Positions 42,298-51,626 of a stretch of DNA of 56,220 nucleotides are shown piece after piece. Position 1 is the stretch's first letter. Every line of letters starts with the position of its first letter. This DNA comes from Methanomassiliicoccales archaeon (lineage in GTDB: Archaea > Thermoplasmatota > Thermoplasmata > Methanomassiliicoccales > UBA472), in assembly GCA_036504055.1 (NCBI GenBank), contig DASXVU010000011.1, forward strand, positions 1 through 56,220, given 5' to 3'. The notes beneath the pieces are model-generated. The model was not told the DNA's origin and did not search any database. It saw only the letters and a list, made by a program, of their open reading frames with translations. The translations under genes were made by a program, and so were the position numbers.

Positions 42298-45200
42298 TCA
42301 GGCATTATGGTAGGAGGCGATGTCCCTGACCGACAGGTCTCCCTGCCTTCCTCTCCTGATCGCCCCGACGGTCGCCCTGGCCGCCTGCATGGTCGTCAGG
42401 AACGGGATCTCCAGCTCGACCGCCAAACGCCTCATCATGTATCCGTCCCTTATCGATCCGGAGGCATAGGAGGGCGTGTTGATGATCAGGTTGATCTCGC
42501 CGGACCTCATGATTCCAAGCGCATCCGGGGCCACGTTGTCCTTGACCTTGTACACAGTGGTCACCGCCAGGCCTTTGTTCCTGAGGAAGGTGGAAGTGCC
42601 CTTGGTTGCGTATATGGAGAATCCCATGGCTGCCAGTTCGCGGGCGATCGGCAATGCCGCTTCCTTGTCCGGGTCGCTGACGGTGATATAGACCCCTCCC
42701 TTCGTCGGCAGCTTGTTCCCGGCCGACAGGAGCGCCTTGTACATAGCCGAATCCAGGTCGGTGTCTATACCCATGACCTCGCCGGTGCTCTTCATCTCCG
42801 GTCCCAGGATGCTGTCGACCCCGGGCAACTTCAGGAATGGGAAGACCGATGCCTTGACCGCCACATTCCTGAACTCAGCAACACCGACGAGGCCCAATTC
42901 CTTCAGGGTCCTTCCCAGCATGACCTTCGTGGCGATCTTCGCCAAAGGGATCCCGATCGCCTTGGACACGAACGGCACGGTGCGTGAGGCCCGGGGATTC
43001 GCCTCGATCATGAACACCTCGTTCTCCTTGACCGCCAGCTGCAGGTTCATCAGCCCCTTGACCTGCAGTGCCATGGCTACGTCGGTGGTGATCTGGATGA
43101 TCCTGTCCAGCACATAGGAGGGAATGGTCTGGGTAGGCAGCATCATGGTCGCGTCACCGCTGTGGACGCCTGCTTCCTCGATATGCTCCATTATCCCGCC
43201 GATGTAGACATCGGTTCCGTCGGCTACCACGTCCACGTCGATCTCGATCGCGTGCGATAGGTATTTGTCGATCAGGACAGGGTGTGACCGGGAGACCTTC
43301 ACCGCGGTGGCGACATAGGTCCTCAGTTCATCCTCGGAATAGATGATCTCCATGCCCCTTCCGCCGAGCACGTATGACGGACGCAGTAGCACCGGATAGC
43401 CAATGCGGTTCGCAACGTCGCGCACCTCTTCGAAGGAGAAGCCGGTTCCAGACTCGGGCTGTTTTATGTCCAGCTGGCGCATCAGTGCGGTCCAGCGCTT
43501 CCGGTCCTCGGCCATATCGATCATGTCCGGACAGGTACCCAGGATCTTCGCCTTCTTGCCCTCCAACGCCTTCTCCAGCGGGATCGCCAGGTTGACCGAG
43601 GTCTGGCCTCCGAACTGGACGACCACACCGTCCGCGTCCTCCTTCTCGATGACGTTGACCACGTCCTCCAGGGTCAGCGGTTCGAAGTACAGGCGATCGG
43701 AGATGTCGTAGTCGGTGGAGACCGTCTCCGGGTTATTATTGATGACGATGGCCTCGACGTTCTCCTCCTGACAGGCCATGACCCCGTGGACGCAGCAGTA
43801 GTCGAACTCGATGCCCTGACCGATGCGTATTGGTCCTGCGCCGACGATAATGACCTTCTTCCTGGTCGAACGCTTCCCTTCCGACTCTGACTCATAGGTC
43901 GAATAGTAGTAAGGTGTGGCCGCCTCGAACTCGGCCGCGCAGGTGTCGACCATCTTGTAGGTGGGGGTTACCCCGTACTTCTTGCCCATCTCGGCCACTC
44001 TGTCGATCGAGACCTTGGTGTGGGCGGCTATGCTCTCGTCCGGATATCCCATCCTCTTTGCCGTGCGGAGCAGTTCCTGGGTCAATCCTTCCTTCTTGAG
44101 CCTGGCCTCGACGTCCACCAGGTTCTTCACCTTACGGACGAAGAACTCATCCCAGGCGGTGAGGTTGGCGATGCGTTCGATGCTCATTCCACGACGGATC
44201 GCTTCGGCGATCGCGAACAGGCGGAGGTCGGTCGCTACGGTCAGCTCCTGCTCGATCTTCTTGTCGGTCCAGTTGGGTTCGGGTTCCAGGTCGATCCGGT
44301 CCGTTTCCAGGGAACGGATGGCCTTCATGATGCCTTCCTCGACGCTGCGGCCGATGGCCATGACCTCTCCGGTGCTCTTCATCTGGGTGCCGAGCGTCCG
44401 GTCTACGGTCCTGAACTTGTCGAAGGGCCAGCGGGGGATCTTGATGACGCAATAGTCTATCGTCGGCTCGAAGGCCGCGTAAGTCTTGCCGGTGATCTTG
44501 TTCGGGATCTCGTCCAGCGTCTTTCCGATGGCGATCTTGGCCGCCACCCGCGCGATCGGATAGCCGGTGGCCTTGGACGCCAAGGCCGACGAGCGGGATA
44601 CCCTCGGGTTCACTTCGATGACCCGGTAGTCCTTCGTTGATGGGTCGAAGGCGAACTGGACGTTGCAGCCCCCTTCGATGCCCAATGCCCGTATGATCTT
44701 GATGGCGGCGGTACGCATGCGGTGGTGGTCGACGTCGTTCAGCGTCTGAACCGGGGCGATGACTATCGACTCGCCGGTATGGATGCCCATCGCATCCAGG
44801 TTCTCCATGGAGCAGATGATGACGCAGTTGTCGTTCTTGTCCCGCATCACCTCGTATTCGAGCTCCTTCCAGCCGATGACGCTCTCCTCGATCAGTACCT
44901 GTTTGATACGTGAGTAGGCCAATCCGCGACCGACGATCGGACCCAGCTCCTCGTCGTTATGGGCTATGCCGCCGCCGGTCCCGCCCAAGGTATAGGCCGG
45001 ACGGATGAGCACTGGGTAGCGGCCGATGTACTTGACCGCCTCCCGCGCCTCCTCCAGCGTGTGGCAGGTCTTGCTGCGGGGAACCGGCTCTCCGATGCCG
45101 ATCATGGTCCCCTTGAACAGTTCCCGGTCCTCGGATAGGGCGATGGCCCTCGGCTGCGTACCGTATAGACGGCAGTTCAGCCGGTCCAGATAGCCCTTCT

Positions 45201-45507
45201 CGGCTAGCTCCGAGCACAGGTTCAGGGCAGTCTGTCCGCCCATGCCAGAGAGGACGCCTTCCACCTTCTCCTTCTCGATGATCTTGGCGATCGTCTCCAC
45301 CGTCAGCGGCTCTATGTAGACGATGTCGGCCATCTCCAGGTCGGTCTGGATCGTAGCCGGGTTGGAATTGACCAGGACCGTCTCGTACCCTTCCTCCCGC
45401 AGGGAGCGGCATGCCTGGGAACCAGAGAAATCGAACTCGGCTGCCTGACCGATGACGATGGGACCCGAGCCTATGACCATAAGCTTGCCCTTCTTGCCTT
45501 CGGTCAT
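42298..45507 (-). CDS. carB: Carbamoyl-phosphate synthase large subunit
   Basis: A 1069-residue unsplit large subunit with two ATP-grasp halves: GSGPIVIGQAAEFDFSG near the start and GAGPIRIGQGIEFDYC near residue 555. Two VIEVNPRVSRSSALASK/MIEANPRASRTVPFVSK segments follow, with a C-terminal methylglyoxal-synthase-like allosteric domain (about 935-1069). It makes carbamoyl phosphate for pyrimidines and arginine, and for HypF. The start overlaps the carA stop by 4 bp. Confidence 0.97.
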   Translation of the reverse strand: MTEGKKGKLMVIGSGPIVIGQAAEFDFSGSQACRSLREEGYETVLVNSNPATIQTDLEMADIVYIEPLTVETIAKIIEKEKVEGVLSGMGGQTALNLCSELAEKGYLDRLNCRLYGTQPRAIALSEDRELFKGTMIGIGEPVPRSKTCHTLEEAREAVKYIGRYPVLIRPAYTLGGTGGGIAHNDEELGPIVGRGLAYSRIKQVLIEESVIGWKELEYEVMRDKNDNCVIICSMENLDAMGIHTGESIVIAPVQTLNDVDHHRMRTAAIKIIRALGIEGGCNVQFAFDPSTKDYRVIEVNPRVSRSSALASKATGYPIARVAAKIAIGKTLDEIPNKITGKTYAAFEPTIDYCVIKIPRWPFDKFRTVDRTLGTQMKSTGEVMAIGRSVEEGIMKAIRSLETDRIDLEPEPNWTDKKIEQELTVATDLRLFAIAEAIRRGMSIERIANLTAWDEFFVRKVKNLVDVEARLKKEGLTQELLRTAKRMGYPDESIAAHTKVSIDRVAEMGKKYGVTPTYKMVDTCAAEFEAATPYYYSTYESESEGKRSTRKKVIIVGAGPIRIGQGIEFDYCCVHGVMACQEENVEAIVINNNPETVSTDYDISDRLYFEPLTLEDVVNVIEKEDADGVVVQFGGQTSVNLAIPLEKALEGKKAKILGTCPDMIDMAEDRKRWTALMRQLDIKQPESGTGFSFEEVRDVANRIGYPVLLRPSYVLGGRGMEIIYSEDELRTYVATAVKVSRSHPVLIDKYLSHAIEIDVDVVADGTDVYIGGIMEHIEEAGVHSGDATMMLPTQTIPSYVLDRIIQITTDVAMALQVKGLMNLQLAVKENEVFMIEANPRASRTVPFVSKAIGIPLAKIATKVMLGRTLKELGLVGVAEFRNVAVKASVFPFLKLPGVDSILGPEMKSTGEVMGIDTDLDSAMYKALLSAGNKLPTKGGVYITVSDPDKEAALPIARELAAMGFSIYATKGTSTFLRNKGLAVTTVYKVKDNVAPDALGIMRSGEINLIINTPSYASGSIRDGYMMRRLAVELEIPFLTTMQAARATVGAIRRGRQGDLSVRDIASYHNA

Positions 45508-46586
45508 TTTTTGACCTCCATCATCGTGCCGAACTCGTCGAAAAGGAATCCGGTATCCCTCGGTCCCGGGCAGGCCTCTGGATGGTACTGGGCGGAGAAT
45601 ATCGGAAGTTCCGTATGCTTCATCCCCTCGACCGTCCCGTCGTTCACATTGGTCTGTTCGACCACCAGGCCGCTGCCGTCGATCGATTCCGGGTCGACGG
45701 CGTAGCCGTGGTTCTGGGATGTGATGAAGACCCGGTCACGGTATCTGACGGGCTGGTTCGCCCCACGGTGACCGAACTTCATCTTGTAGGTGGACCCGCC
45801 GAAGGCCAGTCCGAGCAGCTGGTTGCCCATGCATATGCCCATGATAGGGTAGTCGTCCTTGATGTCCCGGATGGTCTGGATGGTGGTGTTCTTCAGTTCC
45901 GGATGGGACGGGTCTCCCGGTCCGTTGGATATCATAACCCCGTCGATATGGTGATCACGGAAGAACTTCTTCGGAGTGTCGTAGGGAAGCTGGTAGACAT
46001 TGAACCGCTTGTGCAGCTCCCGAACGATGTTGGCCTTGACGCCGCAATCGAACAGGGCGACGGTCTTGGTCGCCCTTTCGTTCTTGTGAAGGATGACCTC
46101 TTTTGTGCTGGCCATGCCCACGAGATTGTCGTCGGAAGGGTAGGCCATGGTACGGAGCTTCCTGACCACCTCCTCGGGGTCCTCGTCGAACACGATGGCA
46201 CCGCGAAGAGTCCCCCTTTCCCTGATCTTTATTATGATCGACCTGGTGTCCAGGTCTGAAATGCCCGGAACGTTCTCCTGCTTCAAGTACGAGCCCAGGG
46301 TCCTTCCGCCGTACATGTCGGAAGGTTCGGTGCAGTTCTGCCGGACCACGAACCCGCGGACCTGGACCTTTCCTGATTCCACGTCCTCGGAATTGACACC
46401 GTAGTTCCCGATCAGGGGGTATGACATGATCAGGATCTGCCCCATATAGGAAGGATCGGTCAAACTCTCCTGATAACCGGTCATGCCGGTGTTGAAAACG
46501 ACCTCGCCAAAAGCGGTCTTACCGGAACCAAAACCAGTGCCTTCCATTACCGTTCCATCTTCGAGTACAAGGAAGCACTTTGCCAT
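45504..46586 (-). CDS. carA: Carbamoyl-phosphate synthase small (glutaminase) subunit
   Basis: A 360-residue class I glutaminase: FNTGMTGYQESLTDPSY in the N-terminal domain, nucleophile Cys in IMGICMGNQLLG and the His-Glu pair in QYHPEACPGP. It supplies ammonia to CarB through an intersubunit tunnel. ATG 46586. An inverted repeat lies upstream (46657-46674). Confidence 0.97.
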   Translation of the reverse strand: MAKCFLVLEDGTVMEGTGFGSGKTAFGEVVFNTGMTGYQESLTDPSYMGQILIMSYPLIGNYGVNSEDVESGKVQVRGFVVRQNCTEPSDMYGGRTLGSYLKQENVPGISDLDTRSIIIKIRERGTLRGAIVFDEDPEEVVRKLRTMAYPSDDNLVGMASTKEVILHKNERATKTVALFDCGVKANIVRELHKRFNVYQLPYDTPKKFFRDHHIDGVMISNGPGDPSHPELKNTTIQTIRDIKDDYPIMGICMGNQLLGLAFGGSTYKMKFGHRGANQPVRYRDRVFITSQNHGYAVDPESIDGSGLVVEQTNVNDGTVEGMKHTELPIFSAQYHPEACPGPRDTGFLFDEFGTMMEVKK

Positions 46587-46915
46587 TAAGATTCGATGGT
46601 ATAGTTAGGGTGTACTTAACTTTTGTTGAGCCAACCTCTACATATGGCAGAGGGCTTTGTCCATCATTGGACAATGTTTATTCAATGGCCATACATGAAT
46701 AACTCTTAACCCTCCAAATCACTCCACTGTTTTGTTCCGCGATCTCAGAACAATATCGTCAATCTTGTTCGATAGTTCGTAGGAATCTCTACCCGATTTG
46801 GGAATTGGGGCTTGGAGCATTCTTGGAATATTCTCTGTCCATGGAATAATATAATATACTTCACCGATAATACAATATTCATCAATTGGTGAAAATAGCA
46901 AAAATAGTGAAAATT
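46587..46915. other. 329-bp AT-rich intergenic region between carA and the AbiE-like pair
   Basis: No convincing gene was seen. It contains the carA promoter side (a TATA-like AAAGTTAAGTA, minus strand, about 46624-46614), an inverted repeat at 46657-46674, and AT-rich promoter sequence ATAATATAATATA (about 46845-46857) that probably drives the toxin-antitoxin pair. A 60-codon minus-strand frame here covers that promoter and was not accepted. Confidence 0.55.
46657..46674. promoter_or_regulatory. 7-4-7 inverted repeat upstream of carAB
   Basis: TTGTCCA-TCAT-TGGACAA is a perfect inverted repeat about 71-88 bp upstream of the carA ATG and upstream of its likely TATA box, an activator-like or autoregulatory position. 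It could instead belong to the divergent AbiE-like operon, whose antitoxin has a winged helix. Confidence 0.4.
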
Positions 46916-47932
46916 ATGGAAGAATTAGATTTCAAGGATGCCGTAGACAAGTTGTTGTCCAAAATTGGGAAAATAAGATGGGATGGCGAAGGTGTCAGCG
47001 ACGACGGGGAGGTTCAGGCAGATTCGATCGTCAAAATAACAATGGGCAAGAAAGAACGAAAACTATTTCTGGAATTCAAATCGAATGGAGAGCCAAGAAC
47101 AATCGCGGAATTTATCGGTAGGTTAAGCACCACTTCCATAAATGATTACTATCCAATTCTAGTCGCCCCATACATTACCGATAGGGGAAGAGCATTATGC
47201 GAAAAATCCAACATTGGCTGCATGGACCTCTCAGGGAACGCGTATTTGAAATTCGACAATGTTTTTGTCAATTTATGGGGGAACGAGAACCAACACAAAA
47301 CCCAAAGAAAACTGAAAAGCCTGTTATCTGACAAAAGTTATTGGGTCATAAGGTCCATGCTAACAGATTCGAAAAAGGAGTGGACAATGCAAGAGTTATC
47401 GAATGCGTCCTTTGTCAGTCTGGCCCAAGTGTACAAGGTCCTACAAGTTCTCGAAGCGGAGAATTATGTCGACAAAAAGAGGGCGGCTATCAAGCTTACA
47501 GACCCTTCGGGTCTCCTCGAATTTGTGGGAAAGAATTATAGGTATAACGATCAAGAAATCGTGGGATATTATTCTCCCTTCAAGGACTACGATCAGCTAT
47601 TTTCAAAATTGAGACAAATCCAGGGATGCGATTATGCCGTCACACTGGGAGCCGCTGCACAACTGGTTCTGCCGGTAGTGAGATCAAGAGATATTTATCT
47701 ATATGTAGATAATATTGAACCAATGAAGGACGCTCTTAGACTCGAACCAGTAGAGTTTGGAGGTAATGTCTATCTTATCACTCCCAGGGACATGGGAATA
47801 TTGAAAAACATTCAAACGATAGAAGGGGTCAAGGTCGTCTCGAATCTGCAATTGTACCTGGACCTTTTTAACTACCCGCAAAGGGGAAGGGAACAAGCCG
47901 AAGCTATCAGAGAGAAGATATTGGAGATCTAG
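46916..47932 (+). CDS. AbiEi-like type IV antitoxin / transcriptional regulator
   Basis: A 338-residue protein. Residues about 1-125 resemble the nuclease-like fold of the AbiEi_2 group (KLFLEFKSNGEPRTIAEFIG, then PILVAPYITDRGRALCEKS, IGCMDLSGNAYLKF). A winged helix follows (about 140-200; WTMQELSNASFVSLAQVYKV), then a C-terminal AbiEi-type domain (about 205-338). AbiEi proteins neutralise the nucleotidyltransferase toxin and repress their operon. The next gene, two bases on, is that toxin type. ATG 46916 is chosen among in-frame TTG 46886 and GTG 46889/46907. The codon use is AT-rich compared with neighbours. The stop is TAG. Confidence 0.78.
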   Translation: MEELDFKDAVDKLLSKIGKIRWDGEGVSDDGEVQADSIVKITMGKKERKLFLEFKSNGEPRTIAEFIGRLSTTSINDYYPILVAPYITDRGRALCEKSNIGCMDLSGNAYLKFDNVFVNLWGNENQHKTQRKLKSLLSDKSYWVIRSMLTDSKKEWTMQELSNASFVSLAQVYKVLQVLEAENYVDKKRAAIKLTDPSGLLEFVGKNYRYNDQEIVGYYSPFKDYDQLFSKLRQIQGCDYAVTLGAAAQLVLPVVRSRDIYLYVDNIEPMKDALRLEPVEFGGNVYLITPRDMGILKNIQTIEGVKVVSNLQLYLDLFNYPQRGREQAEAIREKILEI

Positions 47933-47934
47933 AC

Positions 47935-48795
47935 ATGTCCCCCAGGTTGTCTGAACAATACGGAGGCGGGGTGACAGACGCGTCTCTGTCTGCTCTATTG
48001 GAACTTTCCTTGACCTTAAGATCGTACAGGGATGCTTTGGTGCTCGTTGGCGGGTGGGCACCTTTCTTCCTAATAGATGAGTTCGGCAGGGGTGGATTTG
48101 ACCATGTTGGATCTATCGATATTGATATTGCCGTCGATCCCGAACTTGTCGAGAATGATGGATATTCAGCCATAGTCGATCTGATACAAGATCGAGGATA
48201 TTCAATGCGCCATGGATCTGATGGTCAGCCTATCCGGTTCAGTTTTGAAAGGAATATCGTTTCTCGGAGCGATGGTAGGGATTATCTCATATCTGTAGAC
48301 TTCTTGACATGCAGGTCAGCTGATTCGGGAAGTCATAGGCACCGGAAAGTCCAGTCGACACTTCCAGCAAGAATCGCAAACGGATGCGACATAGCATTTA
48401 TCCACAATTATTCTAAGGAGATCCGAGGAACATTACCTGACAATGGGACATCCAGTGCAAGCATTCTCATGCTCGATATCGCTGGTTGTATTGGAATGAA
48501 GGGGGTCGTTCTTGGCGAGAGATACAAAGAGAAAGACGCCTATGATATTTTTTCAGTGATATCCCAATGTCTCGCAGATCCGAATGAGGTTAGTCTCACA
48601 GTCAAACCATTCATAGCTGAGCGTAGCATGGCAGTTGGTATGGATAACATAAGACAAAAGTTTCAATCGATTGAATCCGATGGACCTTCCTGGGTTGGAA
48701 ATTTCATGTTCAGCTCCGATTTGCTCCAGAAGGAAAGGGCACAGGCAGAAAGCTACGTCCTAGTGAGGCAGTTCTTGAAGGGAATCGACGGTTGA
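47935..48795 (+). CDS. AbiEii-like nucleotidyltransferase toxin
   Basis: A 286-residue protein with the polymerase-beta-type nucleotidyltransferase signature: LVGGWAPFFLIDEFG (GG at 39-40), GSIDIDIAV (catalytic D62 and D64) and the third acid D122 in LISVDFLTC. A later KEKDAYDIFSVI matches the KxRD-like motif of AbiEii proteins. All three carboxylates are present, so it is probably active. AbiEii/MenA-type toxins transfer nucleotides to RNA or otherwise arrest growth, often against phage. It is paired with the AbiEi-like gene two bases upstream. Confidence 0.8.
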   Translation: MSPRLSEQYGGGVTDASLSALLELSLTLRSYRDALVLVGGWAPFFLIDEFGRGGFDHVGSIDIDIAVDPELVENDGYSAIVDLIQDRGYSMRHGSDGQPIRFSFERNIVSRSDGRDYLISVDFLTCRSADSGSHRHRKVQSTLPARIANGCDIAFIHNYSKEIRGTLPDNGTSSASILMLDIAGCIGMKGVVLGERYKEKDAYDIFSVISQCLADPNEVSLTVKPFIAERSMAVGMDNIRQKFQSIESDGPSWVGNFMFSSDLLQKERAQAESYVLVRQFLKGIDG

Positions 48796-48896
48796 ATGAC
48801 CGACCGATATGGATTGTTTTTCTAGAGATTGCGCCTAGCGAATTGAAGACGAATCTTGGTCATGAATTACAATCTCCTTACCTCAGAATAAGCGAT

Positions 48897-48918
48897 TCTA
48901 GAAAGTCTCTAGAAAGTC
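48897..48918. repeat. Perfect tandem 11-bp repeat TCTAGAAAGTC x2
   Basis: Two exact head-to-tail copies (48897-48907 and 48908-48918) lie at the right edge of the AT-rich toxin-antitoxin island, in the 251-bp space before pelA. It could mark an insertion junction or a regulator site. Nothing else in that space was recognised except a TATA-like TATAATAA (about 49015) for pelA. Confidence 0.5.
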
Positions 48919-49046
48919 ATTTCATGTATGGATAGACAAGCCATAAAATATGGATGGCTGGATTTGGATATAGTACCACATGGCACGATGCTCCCGTTCG
49001 TGCCTCCCCAACGGTATAATAATGCCCGAACCTTCACTTCCATCAT

Positions 49047-50099
49047 ATGCGTGTTCTCCATCAGGACCGGTTCAAGGGCGAGATCAAGGTGCAGATCGAT
49101 GCGCCGGACGATCTTTGGCATCTTTACAACATCATTCAGATAGGCGACGTCCTGATCGCTTCCACCTACCGCCGCGATGAGTCTGCCAAGTCAGATAAGG
49201 TCAGAGCGGAGCGATCGGAGAAGAAACGAATGCTACTTGGCATCAAGGTCGAGAAGATGGAGTTCCACGAGTTCGACGTGAGGCTGAGGGTGACCGGTGT
49301 GATCGTCGAGGGCGAACAGGACATCGGTTCATATCATACTCTCAACCTGGAGGAGGGTGAGCAGGTCACCATCGTTAAGACGGAATGGAAACCCTCCCAA
49401 TTGGAGCGGGTCCGCAGATCGGTGGAGGATGCCAAGAAACCCACCATCGTGTTCGTCTCCATGGAGAACGATGAGGCGGTCATCGCGGTGATGAGGCAGG
49501 CGGGAATACAACGCGTGGCGGAGATAACCGGTCCCTCCGGCGGCAAGATGTATGAACAGAAGCATTCCAACGAGTATTACATCGAGGTACTGGCGAAGCT
49601 CAAACAGGTGGCGGTCGGCGGCGTTCCGGTGGTCCTCCTGGGACCGGGTTTTGCCAAGGAGACGCTGTTGGAACTGGGCAAGGAGAAGGAGCCCGAGATA
49701 TTCGAAAAGGTCTTCGTCTATCATACCGGCCAGGCTGGCATGACCGGTATCCATGAACTGATGAAACGCGGTCTAGGCAGCGAGGTCCTGAAGGACTCGC
49801 GGGTGGCCCAGGAGGTCAACCTGGTCGAGAAGGTGCTGGAGGAGATAGCCAAGGACGGTCCGGTGGCCTACGGCCCAAAGGAGGTTCGCCAGGCGGTCGA
49901 TGCCGGTGCTGTGGAGACATTGCTGATCGTAGACAATGTGGTCCGCAACAAGGACTATGAGAGGATGATGAAGTCGGTCGAGGACCAAAGGGGAACGGTC
50001 ATCGTCGTATCAGAGCTGCACGAGGGGGGCAAGAAGCTCGATTCCATCGGTGGCATGGCCGCGCTTCTTAGGTTCAAGACCGCTACGGCATACACCTAG
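49047..50099 (+). CDS. pelA: Pelota homologue, mRNA surveillance / ribosome rescue factor
   Basis: A 350-residue eRF1-like protein with three domains. The N-terminal Pelota domain is residues 1-130 (APDDLWHLYNIIQIGDVLIA), the central domain 132-260 (VFVSMENDEAVIAVM, with no GGQ motif) and the C-terminal eRF1_3-like domain from about 265 (GPVAYGPKEVRQAVDAGAV). With aEF1A it recognises stalled ribosomes and promotes splitting. GC content returns to the genome norm here, marking the right boundary of the AT-rich island. The stop is TAG. Confidence 0.95.
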   Translation: MRVLHQDRFKGEIKVQIDAPDDLWHLYNIIQIGDVLIASTYRRDESAKSDKVRAERSEKKRMLLGIKVEKMEFHEFDVRLRVTGVIVEGEQDIGSYHTLNLEEGEQVTIVKTEWKPSQLERVRRSVEDAKKPTIVFVSMENDEAVIAVMRQAGIQRVAEITGPSGGKMYEQKHSNEYYIEVLAKLKQVAVGGVPVVLLGPGFAKETLLELGKEKEPEIFEKVFVYHTGQAGMTGIHELMKRGLGSEVLKDSRVAQEVNLVEKVLEEIAKDGPVAYGPKEVRQAVDAGAVETLLIVDNVVRNKDYERMMKSVEDQRGTVIVVSELHEGGKKLDSIGGMAALLRFKTATAYT

Positions 50100-50427
50100 A
50101 CATTTGTCGTAGTTGTTCCGATGGACGGTGCCAGAGCTCTCCCAGGAATCAAAGAAGGGCAGCCAATCGAACACAGAAACGACTCGCATCTCCGAAAATC
50201 TTTAGTATGCCCCTTTTTATGGAGATAGGTCCTAGGTCCGCATGACAGCTGGAATCACATCGACATACTGTCCCCCACGGGACTGCCCAAGGATGCTATT
50301 GTCGGTGATGGGGCGTTCTGAACTTATATCAGACGAACGGTGGGGCGCTCGTTCAAGCCGTGGTCATGCCCGTAGCCGGCCGGAAAGGCCGCTTCGCCAG
50401 ATCAGGTCCAGGTAGGAAGGGAAATCG
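50100..50427 (+). other. 328-bp leader region of the homocitrate synthase operon with predicted RNA structure
   Basis: No recognised RNA family or accepted gene. CGAAAATCTTTAGTATG (50193-50209) looks like a promoter, putting the start of transcription near 50228. The ~200-nt leader holds GTCCC-CCAC-GGGAC (about 50264-50277), an imperfect CGTTCTGA/TCAGA..AACG stem, CGGCC-GGAAA-GGCCG (about 50379-50393), and a long-range 7-bp complement GCATGAC (50240-50246) with GTCATGC. A 57-codon Arg-rich frame (50242-50415) starts 14 nt after the predicted start; whether it is translated is unknown. A regulatory leader is inferred. Confidence 0.4.
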
Positions 50428-51606
50428 ATGAAGAACAGGGACGAGGTACTTGCCAAATTGAACCAGCATCAACTTGTGATCTGCGACACCACCTTGAGAG
50501 ATGGAGAGCAGGCCGCTGGAATAGTCTTCGCCAACCTGGAAAAGATGCGTATAGCAAAGCTACTGGACGAGATCGGGGTGCAGCAGATAGAGGCAGGTAT
50601 ACCAGCCATGGGAGGGGATGAGAAGACCGCGGTCAAGAACATCGCGCACCTCGGGCTCGGCGCTTCCGTATTGGGATGGAACCGGGCCAACCCGGCGGAC
50701 ATCGCCCATTCCATCGATTGCGATGTCGACTCCGTCGCCATATCGATGTCATCATCCGATATCCACATCGAGCATAAGCTCATGAAGACCCGCGAATGGG
50801 TCATCGAGAAGCTGGTGGAATCGATAGAGTACGCCAAGGCGCACGGTCTGTACATATCGGCCAATGCCGAGGACGCGTCCCGCGCTGACAAGGACTTCAT
50901 TGTCACATTCGCCAAAGCCGCCAAGGAGGCGGGGGCGGACCGTTTCCGATACTGCGACACGCTAGGAATCCTCGAACCGCGCCGCACCTACGATGAGATA
51001 AAGAGGATCATCGAAGAGGCCAAGATCGATGTGGAGATGCATACCCACAACGATTTCGGCATGGCCACCGCGAACGCGCTTGCAGGCGTTCAGGCGGGGG
51101 CGAAAGTGGTCTCGACCACCGTCCTGGGCATAGGTGAACGTACCGGCAACACCCCCATGGAGGAGATCGCCATGGTCGGCAAGCACATCCTGAAGATGGA
51201 CACCAACTTCGACACATCCCGGTTCGTGGAGGTCTCGGAATACGTTGCCAGGGCGGCCGGAAGGGACATACCGGCCTGGAAACCTATCGTGGGCGGTAAC
51301 TGTTTTGCGCACGAGGCGGGCATCCATACCGACGGTGTCATCAAATACTTCTCAAACTACGAGCCGTACACGCCGGAAGAGGTCGGGCTTACGCGTAAGA
51401 TCATCATCGGCAAGCACTCCGGACGGCACACCCTGAAGCAGGTGTTGGCGAAGCGGGGATACGAGATCGACGATGATGTCGCCGGCATCCTGCTGGAGCA
51501 CGTCCGGGCCAACTCGGTGTCGCTGAAGCGCAGCCTGACCGAGAACGAGCTGGTCTACATCTATCTGGACTATCGGGCTGGCGTACCGGACAACCATGTT
51601 GAGTGA
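50428..51606 (+). CDS. Homocitrate synthase (NifV/AksA type)
   Basis: A 392-residue Claisen-condensation barrel: CDTTLRDGEQAAG (active-site Asp and Arg), GIPAMGGDEKTAV, EDASRADKDFI, RYCDTLGILEP, the metal-binding MHTHNDFGMATANAL and GKHSGRHTLKQVLAKRGYEI. Similarity to Azotobacter NifV runs along the whole length, so homocitrate rather than 2-isopropylmalate is the best call. The two downstream homoaconitase-like subunits point to chain elongation (2-oxoadipate, as in coenzyme B or aminoadipate synthesis). AGGAAGGG precedes the ATG. No LeuA-type regulatory domain is present. Citramalate synthase cannot be wholly excluded. Confidence 0.85.
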   Translation: MKNRDEVLAKLNQHQLVICDTTLRDGEQAAGIVFANLEKMRIAKLLDEIGVQQIEAGIPAMGGDEKTAVKNIAHLGLGASVLGWNRANPADIAHSIDCDVDSVAISMSSSDIHIEHKLMKTREWVIEKLVESIEYAKAHGLYISANAEDASRADKDFIVTFAKAAKEAGADRFRYCDTLGILEPRRTYDEIKRIIEEAKIDVEMHTHNDFGMATANALAGVQAGAKVVSTTVLGIGERTGNTPMEEIAMVGKHILKMDTNFDTSRFVEVSEYVARAAGRDIPAWKPIVGGNCFAHEAGIHTDGVIKYFSNYEPYTPEEVGLTRKIIIGKHSGRHTLKQVLAKRGYEIDDDVAGILLEHVRANSVSLKRSLTENELVYIYLDYRAGVPDNHVE

Positions 51607-51626
51607 AGATTCAAGGAGCGGTTAAA

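Noticed and set aside
46719-46901. 60-codon minus-strand frame between carA and the AbiEi-like gene
   Set aside because: It covers the AT-rich promoter of the toxin-antitoxin pair and shows no recognisable protein features.
48928-49143. 71-codon frame upstream of and overlapping pelA
   Set aside because: Most of it overlaps pelA in another frame. It has no family resemblance and its Arg-rich end is typical of a shadow.
50226-50427. Possible SRP RNA or RNase P RNA before homocitrate synthase (segment like GGTCCAGGTAGGAAGGG)
   Set aside because: The conserved SRP helix 8 sequence and RNase P core motifs are absent, the ends do not pair, and AGGAAGGG is explained as the ribosome binding site.
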